From assembly GCA_002868925.1 (NCBI GenBank), contig PKTZ01000106.1, positions 1 through 39,539 on the forward strand: 39,539 bases of DNA. The letters are read 5' to 3'. Origin of the DNA: Desulfuromonas sp. GTDB lineage: Bacteria > Desulfobacterota > Desulfuromonadia > Desulfuromonadales > UBA2294. Every line of letters starts with the position of its first letter. The stretch's first letter is position 1. The position numbers were made by a program, and so were the translations under genes. Shown in pieces: positions 1-7,549 of this stretch. The notes beneath the pieces were generated by a model, which saw only the letters and a list, made by a program, of their open reading frames with translations, had not been told where the DNA came from and did no database searches.

Positions 1-48
<48 letters not shown>

Positions 49-58
49 TTTAAAATTT

Positions 59-89
59 GAGGCTACGGGTTTTCCCGTAGCCTCTTTTT
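59..89 (+). terminator. Intrinsic terminator of tRNA-Arg
   Basis: A perfect 11-bp stem (GAGGCTACGGG / CCCGTAGCCTC) with a TTTT loop is followed by a run of five T. It sits 11 bases after the tRNA CCA end. A near-identical hairpin occurs at 33258-33285. Confidence 0.93.
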
Positions 90-210
90 GTTTTTGTCCC
101 GTCCTGTTCATTTGGTTTCATCATCATTAGTGCGCCACCGGAATTTAAATTGTGAGAATTGTCAAGCGGAAGAGGGGTATTTGTGTCCGCGTTTATTCAG
201 TCGAATCGCC

Positions 211-216
211 TATAAT
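211..216 (+). promoter_or_regulatory. Possible -10 box
   Basis: TATAAT matches the sigma-70 -10 consensus exactly. No convincing -35 hexamer lies 16-18 bases upstream, so this is only a candidate. If real, the leader RNA would be about 290 bases. Confidence 0.25.
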
Positions 217-456
217 TTCTGACAGAGGCGAGGCCTTGTAATTCTCTCTTTCAGTCATCCAGATTTACTGCAGCATTAGCCGGTAAAAACTGGCCTGCAA
301 CGGTTGAAGAATGTTGAATTTTCAGGCCATATGCCATAGAATATACGGTTATTGTTGAGTGGTTATTTTTTGATTGCATGTTCTATGTTTTGCGGTGTTG
401 GCCGCGCTTCGAAAATGGCCGCTCCGACCCTTTGCATTCGTAACTTACGGGTGCTT

Positions 457-482
457 GTCGACAGGCTCTTGAGCCCTGTGAC
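457..482. repeat. Imperfect inverted repeat upstream of first operon gene
   Basis: GTCGACAGGCTC and GAGCCCTGTGAC are separated by TT and pair along nearly their whole length if one base is bulged on each side. No T run follows, so it does not look like a terminator. It ends about 30 bases before the first start codon and could be an operator or a leader hairpin. Confidence 0.35.
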
Positions 483-513
483 TATTCGATAGACAGGAAA
501 AGGTAAACCCGTT

Positions 514-1245
514 TTGACTGAACAAAAAAAAGTGGCTCTGGTTACCGGGGCGAGCAAGGGGATCGGCGCCGTTATTGCACGAGAACTGGCTGCCGACGGA
601 TTCCATATCTGGCTGAATTACCGCAGCGACCATGAGTCGGCCCGGCAGGTTGCCGACCAAATCGCAGCGGCCGGCGGCAGTTGTGAGTTGCTGCCGTTCG
701 ATGTAGCCGATGCCGGGGCGACCGAGGCTGCCCTCGAGCCGCTACTGGCTGAACAGGTCCCGTTCGCCCTGGTCAATAATGCCGGTTTCGCCCGCGATGG
801 CATCATGGCAATGATGAGCCAGGAGGATTGGGAAAAGGTTCTGGCGGTCCATCTCAACGGCTTCTTCAACGTGACCCGGCTGGTCGTTGCACGGATGCTG
901 AAAAAGCGGCAGGGCCGGATCATCAATATCGTTTCGACTTCGGGTGAATCGGGCGTCGCCGGGCAGGTCAACTATTCGGCCGCCAAGGCTGGGCTGATCG
1001 GGGCGACCCGCTCGCTCGCCGCCGAAGTCGGTCGGCGCAATATTCTGGTCAATGCCGTCTCGCCCGGTTTTATTACCACCGACATGACATCGGAGCTGCC
1101 GATGGAAAAGATCCTGCCGATGATTCCTCTCGGCCGGTTCGGTGAGGCCGAAGAAGTCTCCGGAATCGTCGGTTTCCTCTGCTCCGATCGTGCGACCTAC
1201 ATCACCGGCCAGGTCTTCGCCGTCAACGGCGGTGTCCATATCTAA
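514..1245 (+). CDS. FabG-like 3-oxoacyl-ACP reductase
   Basis: A classical short-chain dehydrogenase of 243 aa, the usual FabG length. It would reduce the 3-keto group of an ACP-bound chain with NADPH. Visible motifs are the cofactor loop TGASKGIG (11-18), NNAG (88-91), catalytic Ser141, and Y154-x3-K158; the C-terminus IxVNGGVHI is FabG-like. The start is TTG at 514 with AGGAAAAGG 10 bases upstream. It is the first gene of the long operon and ends 13 bases before a ketosynthase gene. Aryl polyene clusters carry a dedicated FabG-like reductase, and the context supports that role rather than housekeeping fatty acid synthesis. Confidence 0.92.
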   Translation: MTEQKKVALVTGASKGIGAVIARELAADGFHIWLNYRSDHESARQVADQIAAAGGSCELLPFDVADAGATEAALEPLLAEQVPFALVNNAGFARDGIMAMMSQEDWEKVLAVHLNGFFNVTRLVVARMLKKRQGRIINIVSTSGESGVAGQVNYSAAKAGLIGATRSLAAEVGRRNILVNAVSPGFITTDMTSELPMEKILPMIPLGRFGEAEEVSGIVGFLCSDRATYITGQVFAVNGGVHI

Positions 1246-1258
1246 GGGAATAAGCGTT

Positions 1259-2473
1259 TTGCACAGAGTTGCCATTACCGGAATAGGGGTCATCTCCTGC
1301 CTCGGCCATGATATCGAGTGCGTCGGCGATGCTCTGCGCTCTGGCCGATCGGGTATTGTCGTTGACGAGCAGCGGCAGAAGATTGGTTTCCGCAGCCCGC
1401 TGACCGGTCAGATCGGCAATTTCGATATGTCGATCCTGTCGCGCAAGCAGCGTAAGAGCATGACCGACTTCGCGGTCTGGACCTATGCCACGGCCCGCGA
1501 CGCGCTGACCATGGCCGGGCTTTCGGACGATGATATTGCCAATGAGCAGACCGGACTGCTCTACGGCTGTGATTCGAGCTGTATCGCTGCAATCGAACAG
1601 GTCGACGCGCTGCGTGAAAAGGGTGAAACCAAGGCGATCGGCAGCGGCCACATTTTCCGCTCGATGACCTCGGTCGTCACCATGAATCTCAACACCCTGT
1701 TGCAGACCCGGGGCGCCTGCTGGTCACTCAGCTCGGCTTGTTCGAGCGGCGGTCACGCCATCGGTCAGGCGGCGGATCTGATCCGTCTCGGTCGGCAGGA
1801 GCGGATGCTCTGTGGCGGTGCCCAGGAGGTCAACTGGGAATCGATGTGCAGCTTCGACGGCCTCGGCGCCTTCTCGACCCGGATCGACGACCCGGCAGCC
1901 GCCAGTCGGCCCTTCGACGCTGAACGCGACGGCCTGGTTCCGGGCGGCGGGGCGGCGACCATTATCCTCGAGCGCTACGATTTCGCCGAGAAGCGGGGCG
2001 CGACCATCCTCGGCGAAGTTCTCGGCTACGGGTTCTCATCCGACGGCGGCCAGCTCTCAGTGCCGAGTGACGACGGCATGAGCCGGGCCATGCGGATGGC
2101 CCTCGACGAGAGCGGCCTCGCCGCGTCCGAGATCGATTATTACTGTGCCCATGCGACTTCGACCCCGGCCGGTGACGCCGCCGAGGCAAAAAATATTCAC
2201 GCTGTTTTCGGACCGCGAACGCCGCCAATCTCAGCCCTCAAGGCGATGACCGGCCATGAGCTCTGGATGGCGGGTGCCTCGCAGGTTGTCTATTCGACTA
2301 TCATGGCCCTTAAGGGGTTTATAGCTCCCAGCATCAATTTTGAAAATCCGTGCGAAGCATCGGTCGGTCTCAATATGATCCGTGAAACCATTCCACAAGC
2401 ACCCCGCAAGGTACTCTGCAATTCGGCCGGCTTCGGCGGCACCAACGCCGCGCTGGTTCTGAATTTTGGGTGA
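1259..2473 (+). CDS. Beta-ketoacyl-ACP synthase (FabF-like)
   Basis: A ketosynthase of the KAS I/II family, 404 aa from the chosen start. Condensing residues are intact: Cys161 in SSACSSGG, His298 in CAHATSTPAGD, and His333 in MTGHELW. The ORF track extends it upstream to 1142, but those codons overlap the end of the reductase gene and encode low-complexity sequence. The TTG at 1259 opens the typical RVAITGIGVIS start and has AAGGGAATAAG just upstream. The variant HATSTPAGD, in place of HGTGTPxND, is shared in part with the ketosynthase at 3940, suggesting the two belong to one subgroup. It probably elongates or starts the polyene chain with malonyl-ACP. Confidence 0.9.
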   Translation: MHRVAITGIGVISCLGHDIECVGDALRSGRSGIVVDEQRQKIGFRSPLTGQIGNFDMSILSRKQRKSMTDFAVWTYATARDALTMAGLSDDDIANEQTGLLYGCDSSCIAAIEQVDALREKGETKAIGSGHIFRSMTSVVTMNLNTLLQTRGACWSLSSACSSGGHAIGQAADLIRLGRQERMLCGGAQEVNWESMCSFDGLGAFSTRIDDPAAASRPFDAERDGLVPGGGAATIILERYDFAEKRGATILGEVLGYGFSSDGGQLSVPSDDGMSRAMRMALDESGLAASEIDYYCAHATSTPAGDAAEAKNIHAVFGPRTPPISALKAMTGHELWMAGASQVVYSTIMALKGFIAPSINFENPCEASVGLNMIRETIPQAPRKVLCNSAGFGGTNAALVLNFG

Positions 2474-2476
2474 TTC

Positions 2477-3949
2477 ATGCAACAGGACGTAATCGTTATC
2501 GGGTCTGGCCTCTCCGGATTGACATCGGCCCTGCTTCTTGCCCGGAGCGGCCGCAAGGTCCTGGTGCTCGAACAGCATGCCCGGCCGGCACCGGTGGTCA
2601 ACGGCTTTTCGCGCCAGGGGCTCTATTTCGACAGCGGATTTCATTATGTCGGCGGGCTCGGCAAGGGAGGTGCCTTCCGACCCCTGTTCCGGCACCTCGG
2701 CCTCGACCGGAAGTTGGAGCTTTTTCCGTTTGCGGCCGACCGGTTCGATCAGCTGAAGATCGTCTCGACCGGCGAAACCTATGCCCTGCCGGTCGGGTTT
2801 GCCGAAATCCGCAGGGAACTCGGTGCCCTGTTTCCGCAGCAGCGGGAAAAAATCGATCGCTATATCGGCGAGATCGAGACGACATGGAGCCGGTTTCCAT
2901 ACCTCGACCTGAACACCGACATCGCCGATTATGCCATGCAGACGGTACATGGTGAATCACTCAAGGAACGCTTGGGGGAATTTGCCGAAACCCCGGAGTT
3001 ACTGAGCCTGTTGTCGATGCACAGCTTGCTCTACGGGCTGTCGCCCGAGATGGCGCCGTTTACCCTGAACGCCCAGGTCGCCGGATCCTACTATCACTCG
3101 GCACACGGTATTCGGGGGGGCGGACGTGCCCTGGTCGCGGCCCTGCTTGAACTGCTTGACGAGGCCGGGGTCGAGGTCCGGTGTGGAGCTGAAGTTACAT
3201 CGATTGATGCCGAAGCCGCAACGGTTTCCGGGGTGACGTTGGCCGACGGCGAGCAGCTGCAGGCTACGGAAGTGGTGGCGACGCTCAATCCGGCTCTGCT
3301 GCCGCAGTTGCTGCAACCGGGTCAGCTGCGGCCGGCTTACCGCAAACGGCTGGCCGGTCTCAAGCAGACCTGCTCGGCCTATATCGTCTTCGCCCGCAGT
3401 GCGCAGGCGATCGAATCATTACAGAAATCGAACCTTTTTGTACAGCCGCAGCCCGGGCTGCTCGCGGCCAATCCTGATTGCCCTCTGCGTGAACGCGCCT
3501 ACTACCTGGCCGCCGCGGGACAGGAGCAGAACGGCGGACACGGTGTGATCGGTATCATCCCGGCACATGTTGACGAGGTCGCCGACTGGGTCGACGCCGG
3601 TCCGCAGCGCAGCCCGGCCTATCGTCAGCACAAAGAGCGGATCGGAGCCGAACTGCTCGCGCTGTTTGCCGACAACAACCCGGAACTTGCCGGCCTCGAA
3701 TTGCTCGAGCTGGCGACACCGCTGACCTTGCACGATTATTCGCTGGCGCCGCAGGGCGCGGTTTACGGGGTCGGCCGTTTCCTCGGCCAGTACAACCCGC
3801 ATCCGATGACCCGGCTGCGGGGGCTTTTCCTGTCGGGACAGGCGATTGCCGCCCCGGGCCTGCTCGGAACAGTGGTTTCCAGCTACCTGACCTGCGGCTC
3901 GATCCTCGGCCATGAACAGCTGCGTGGAGAAATCAGAACATGTCACTAG
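2477..3949 (+). CDS. FAD-dependent oxidoreductase, phytoene desaturase / retinol saturase-like
   Basis: A 490-aa flavoprotein with an N-terminal dinucleotide-binding fold: VIGSGLSGL (GxGxxG at 9-14) and an acidic residue closing the second strand (Glu32). The C-terminal half, ending LFLSGQAIAAPGLLGTVVSSYL, matches the FAD-contact region of carotenoid desaturases and all-trans-retinol 13,14-reductases. The family adds or removes hydrogen at conjugated polyene double bonds, so a role in adjusting the conjugated chain is plausible but inferred. It starts 3 bases after the preceding ketosynthase and overlaps the next by 10 bases, indicating coupled expression. Similar flavoproteins occur in gene clusters proposed for ladderane lipids. 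Confidence 0.82.
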   Translation: MQQDVIVIGSGLSGLTSALLLARSGRKVLVLEQHARPAPVVNGFSRQGLYFDSGFHYVGGLGKGGAFRPLFRHLGLDRKLELFPFAADRFDQLKIVSTGETYALPVGFAEIRRELGALFPQQREKIDRYIGEIETTWSRFPYLDLNTDIADYAMQTVHGESLKERLGEFAETPELLSLLSMHSLLYGLSPEMAPFTLNAQVAGSYYHSAHGIRGGGRALVAALLELLDEAGVEVRCGAEVTSIDAEAATVSGVTLADGEQLQATEVVATLNPALLPQLLQPGQLRPAYRKRLAGLKQTCSAYIVFARSAQAIESLQKSNLFVQPQPGLLAANPDCPLRERAYYLAAAGQEQNGGHGVIGIIPAHVDEVADWVDAGPQRSPAYRQHKERIGAELLALFADNNPELAGLELLELATPLTLHDYSLAPQGAVYGVGRFLGQYNPHPMTRLRGLFLSGQAIAAPGLLGTVVSSYLTCGSILGHEQLRGEIRTCH

Positions 3950-5172
3950 AAAACGTCGTTGTCACAGGAATCGGTATCATCTCGCCGCTCGGTCTCGATT
4001 ACGAACAGCTGACCGCGGCCTTGCTGAACGGTGAAACCGGGGTTCAACACGTGGCCGCGCTCGAAAAGATCGGCGGGCTCCGCTCGCGCCTTGCGGCACC
4101 GGTCGAGGGGGTCGATCCAAAATCGGTGCCGCGCAAAATCCGGCGCTCGATGTCGAACATGTCGATCTATGCCTACCTCGCCAGCCAGCAGGCCCTGGCC
4201 ATGGCCGGCTGGCCGGACGAGGAGCTTTCATCCGGCCGGCTCGGTGTCGTCATCGGTTCCACCCTCGGCAGTACGGAGACCAGCGAAAACTTTTTTGCCG
4301 ACTATTTCCGGGATTACAGTCTCGAGCGGATGAAATCGGGTCTGTTTTTCCAGATCATGGGACATTCCTGCGCCGCCAACGTCGCCCAATCGCTCGGCAT
4401 CACCGGCCGGGTCATGGCCCCCTCGGCCGCCTGTGCCACCAGCTGCCAGGCAGTCGGCTACGCCTACGAACAGATCGCCTTCGGCCGCCAGGACGCTATC
4501 CTCTGTGGCGGTGCCGACGAATTTCATCCCCTGACGGCGGCGACCTTCGATGTCATGCACGCCGCTTCGATCAACTATAACGACCAGCCGGAGCGCTCGC
4601 CGCGGCCGTTTGACGCGGCCCGCGACGGCATCGTCTGCGGCGAGGGGAGCGGCATCCTGCTGCTCGAGAAAAGAGAACATGCCGAAGCACGCGGAGCGAC
4701 GATCCTGGCCGAGATCTGTGGGTTTGCGACGACCTCCGATACGTCGAGTATCGCTAATCCCGATTCCGGCGCCATGCTGGAATGCATGCGGCTGGCCCTG
4801 GCCGATGCCGGGCTGAGTGCGGCCGATGTCGATTATGTCAACGCCCACGCGACCGGCACCCTGCAGGGTGATGCCGCCGAAGCCGGCGCGATTCGCGACT
4901 TGCTTGGCGACAGCGCACCGGTCAGCAGTCTCAAGGGGCATCTCGGCCATACCATGGCGGCAAGCGGATCAATCGAGCTGGGAGCCTGTATCGGCATGAT
5001 GCAGCGGGGCGTGCTGGTGGCAACCCGCAACCTGGAAACCGTCGATAAAAGCTGTGCCGGCCTCGAGCACCTGCAGCAGAACAAGACAACCGAAGCCAAC
5101 GTTATCCTGAAAAATAACTTTGCCATGGGTGGCATTAATTCCACCATCGTCTTAAGGAGCAACAAAGCATGA
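3940..5172 (+). CDS. Beta-ketoacyl-ACP synthase (FabF-like)
   Basis: A ketosynthase of 410 aa with an intact catalytic set: Cys165 in SAACATSC, His303 in NAHATGTLQGD, and His337 in GHLGHTMAASG. The N-terminus NVVVTGIGIISPLG is the usual beginning for this family. The gene overlaps the flavoprotein by 10 bases and its stop overlaps the start of the ACP gene at 5169, so the ketosynthase and ACP are probably made together. It likely extends the polyene chain carried by that ACP. It is the second of four complete FabF-like enzymes in this operon. Confidence 0.9.
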   Translation: MSLENVVVTGIGIISPLGLDYEQLTAALLNGETGVQHVAALEKIGGLRSRLAAPVEGVDPKSVPRKIRRSMSNMSIYAYLASQQALAMAGWPDEELSSGRLGVVIGSTLGSTETSENFFADYFRDYSLERMKSGLFFQIMGHSCAANVAQSLGITGRVMAPSAACATSCQAVGYAYEQIAFGRQDAILCGGADEFHPLTAATFDVMHAASINYNDQPERSPRPFDAARDGIVCGEGSGILLLEKREHAEARGATILAEICGFATTSDTSSIANPDSGAMLECMRLALADAGLSAADVDYVNAHATGTLQGDAAEAGAIRDLLGDSAPVSSLKGHLGHTMAASGSIELGACIGMMQRGVLVATRNLETVDKSCAGLEHLQQNKTTEANVILKNNFAMGGINSTIVLRSNKA

Positions 5173-5423
5173 CTGAACAAGAAGTAATTGAACTGATCGA
5201 CTCGAGCCTCGCCGAAGAATTCGAACTCGACCGGGCCGATATGACCCCCGATGCCAACATCTACGAAGACCTCGGGCTCGACAGCCTCGATACGGTCGAC
5301 ATGGTCATCGTTCTCGAGGGAGCGTTTGATTTCAAGATCCGGGAAGAGGAATCGGTCCGGGCGATCCGGACCCTCGGTGATATTCATCAATTTGTCCTGC
5401 AGAAGGTCGTGGAACACAGCTGA
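5169..5423 (+). CDS. Acyl carrier protein
   Basis: An acidic 84-aa protein with the phosphopantetheine attachment motif LGLDSLDTVD; the modified serine is Ser39. It carries the growing acyl chain as a thioester. It overlaps the upstream ketosynthase gene by 4 bases. It is one of three ACPs in the window (with 22108 and 28771), which suggests separate chain-building steps or products rather than use of the housekeeping ACP. Confidence 0.95.
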   Translation: MTEQEVIELIDSSLAEEFELDRADMTPDANIYEDLGLDSLDTVDMVIVLEGAFDFKIREEESVRAIRTLGDIHQFVLQKVVEHS

Positions 5424-5435
5424 GCTTTATACGTT

Positions 5436-6242
5436 ATGTCTGGTCTAAGCGAAAGCTGCAAAACAACTGAAGTGGACGGGTGCTGGACGCTGCCGGTGAT
5501 CCTGATGAACATCTGGTGTTACGGCATGATGCTGTTCTGGACCCTGCTCTGCATCATGGTCTTTCCGTTTGTTCTCGGTCTCTGCAAGATCGTGCTGCGC
5601 TGGCCGGTCGACCGGCTGATGCGTTGGTACATCTGGATCTACGGCCGGGGCTGGCTGCTATTGATGAGCCCGTTCGTCCACTTCCGCCGGGAACAGATGC
5701 AGCATGTCAAGCCAGGTCAGCCCGCTCTCTTCGTCGTCAACCATCTCTCCTTCTTCGATACCTACTGCATGGGCCTGCTGCCGGTTTACGACATCATCTT
5801 TGCGGTCCGGGCTTGGCCGTTCCGGATGTTCTGGTATTCACAGTTCATGCGTCTTGCCAGGTACATGAACGTTGAAGACAGCAGCTGGTTCGAAACAATG
5901 GAAAACTGCAAGCAGGCTTTCGTCAACAGCGGTGCTGTCCTGTTTTTCCCCGAGGGCAGTCGCAGCCGTACCGGCGAACTGCAACGCTTCTATTCCGGCG
6001 GCTTCAAGGCTGCCATCGATGCCGGAGTGCCGCTGATTCCACTGGTTATCGACGGCACCGATATCTTGCTGCCTCCCGGCCGCAAGCAGCTCCGCCCCTG
6101 CCGGATCAAGCTGCGGGCCCTCGAGCCGATCGACACCGGCGACTTTTCGGGCACCGATGGTCCTTTGCGTCTGCGCAAACTGGCCAAGGAACGGATGGCG
6201 AAAGCCCTCGTCGAAATGCGGGCCGACAGGAAGGATCGCTGA
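5436..6242 (+). CDS. PlsC-like 1-acylglycerol-3-phosphate acyltransferase family protein
   Basis: A 268-aa membrane-bound acyltransferase. A hydrophobic segment at about 21-50 is followed by the two family blocks: NHLSFFD, giving the HX4D motif (His103, Asp108), and FFPEGSRSRTG (about 170-180), which binds the phosphate or acceptor. It would move an acyl chain from ACP or CoA to a hydroxyl acceptor at the inner face of the membrane. The ribosome-binding site is weak. Aryl polyene clusters usually encode such acyltransferases, thought to anchor the polyene to a lipid. Acceptor and donor cannot be told from sequence. Confidence 0.87.
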   Translation: MSGLSESCKTTEVDGCWTLPVILMNIWCYGMMLFWTLLCIMVFPFVLGLCKIVLRWPVDRLMRWYIWIYGRGWLLLMSPFVHFRREQMQHVKPGQPALFVVNHLSFFDTYCMGLLPVYDIIFAVRAWPFRMFWYSQFMRLARYMNVEDSSWFETMENCKQAFVNSGAVLFFPEGSRSRTGELQRFYSGGFKAAIDAGVPLIPLVIDGTDILLPPGRKQLRPCRIKLRALEPIDTGDFSGTDGPLRLRKLAKERMAKALVEMRADRKDR

Positions 6243-7549
6243 TGGGCAACAAAACACCGGCAATCTGTTTTTCCGAGCCGTCGGTCATCGCCGATCGTCA
6301 ACTGGCCCTGCTGCAGCGACATCTAGAGACCTTGCAACAGACTTCGCCCTGGTACTGCGAGCTCAATATCGATCGGCAGGAGGTCCGATCGCTCGACGAC
6401 CTGCGGTACCTGCCGCTGACATCGAAGGACGACCTGGCCGGAAATAATGATGCATTCCGGGCCGTCAGCCCCGAGCAGGTGGTCGATATCTGCCAGACCT
6501 CCGGCACGACCGGTGAACCGGTCACGATCTGGCAGACCGAAAACGACCTGCAACGTCTCGCCCTGAACGAATATCTCGCCTTTTCCGCGACCGGAATCAG
6601 TCGTCGGGACAAGGTTTTGATCGGCGCCGCCCTCGATCGTGGCTTCATGGCCGGCCTCGCTTACTTTTTCGGCCTGCGCCGGATCGGTGCCACCTCCATC
6701 AGGGTCGGTTCGGGCCAGCCGGCCCTGGTCGCCGAAGCGATCGAAAAGCAGCAACCGAATGTCCTGGTCGGGTTCCCGAGCCTTTTCCTCGGCCTCGCCC
6801 GAAGGATGCAGGGGGGTGGCCTCGAGCCGGCGTCCTGCGGAGTCGACAAGCTGGTCTGTATCGGCGAGCCGGTGCGCAATCCCGACCTGACCCTCTCACC
6901 GCTCGGCGCTGCGCTGGCCGAGGCCTGGGATGCCGACATTTTCGGTACCTACGCCAGTACCGAAATGGCGACCTCTTTTACCGACTGCCCTTCCGGCTGC
7001 GGTGGTCACCTCCTTCCGGAACTGATTGCGGTCGAGATCGTCGACGAGCAGGGAGCTCCTCTACCTGCCGGCACGACGGGCGAAGTCGTCGTTACCCCGT
7101 TCGGAATCGAGGGGACGCCGTTGCTCCGCTACCGGACCGGCGATATTGCCGCCCTGCACACCGACCCGTGCAGCTGCGGCCGTCGGACCCCGCGCCTCGG
7201 CCCGGTGATTGGTCGCAAGTCGCAGATGCTGAAAGTGCGCGGGACCACCCTTTTTCCTGCAGCGATCGGCAATGTTTTGAGCGGCATCCCCGGGGTCGTC
7301 AATCACTACCTCGAGGTCGAACAGCAGTTCGATCTCTCCGATCAGCTCCGGGTGGTCGTCGGCACCAGTGACGCCGACTTGACCGCTGAGTACCTGGCCT
7401 CCGAAATTGCCGGCAAGACCCGGGTCAGGCCGGAGGTTGTCCTGGCCAGCCCGGAAGATATCCTGCAGAAAACGGTACGCCCTGACCGGCGCAAACCGAT
7501 CACTTTTTTTGATTATCGAAACAGTAGACAGGAAAGCGAGACACCATGA
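6242..7549 (+). CDS. PaaK-like adenylate-forming acyl-CoA/ACP ligase
   Basis: A 435-aa ANL-superfamily enzyme close to phenylacetate-CoA ligases in size and motifs: the phosphate loop TSGTTGEP (87-93), YASTE (237-241), and YRTGD (297-301). A Cys-rich patch DPCSCGRRTPRLG just before the C-terminal part is also typical of PaaK. The family activates aryl acids with ATP. It lies directly between the acyltransferase and the ammonia-lyase, overlapping the lyase by 4 bases. The natural reading is that it loads the cinnamate or coumarate made by that lyase onto CoA or ACP as the starter unit; this is inference from context. Confidence 0.88.
   Translation: MGNKTPAICFSEPSVIADRQLALLQRHLETLQQTSPWYCELNIDRQEVRSLDDLRYLPLTSKDDLAGNNDAFRAVSPEQVVDICQTSGTTGEPVTIWQTENDLQRLALNEYLAFSATGISRRDKVLIGAALDRGFMAGLAYFFGLRRIGATSIRVGSGQPALVAEAIEKQQPNVLVGFPSLFLGLARRMQGGGLEPASCGVDKLVCIGEPVRNPDLTLSPLGAALAEAWDADIFGTYASTEMATSFTDCPSGCGGHLLPELIAVEIVDEQGAPLPAGTTGEVVVTPFGIEGTPLLRYRTGDIAALHTDPCSCGRRTPRLGPVIGRKSQMLKVRGTTLFPAAIGNVLSGIPGVVNHYLEVEQQFDLSDQLRVVVGTSDADLTAEYLASEIAGKTRVRPEVVLASPEDILQKTVRPDRRKPITFFDYRNSRQESETP

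Larger units (their letters stand above)
90..513. other. Gene-free leader upstream of the biosynthetic operon
   Basis: About 420 bases separate the tRNA terminator from the first operon gene. The ORFs listed here run antisense and show no recognisable protein. The stretch is more AT-rich than the genes that follow. It should hold the promoter and control sites of the long operon. I see a TATAAT at 211-216 without a good -35 element, and an imperfect inverted repeat at 457-482. Confidence 0.5.
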
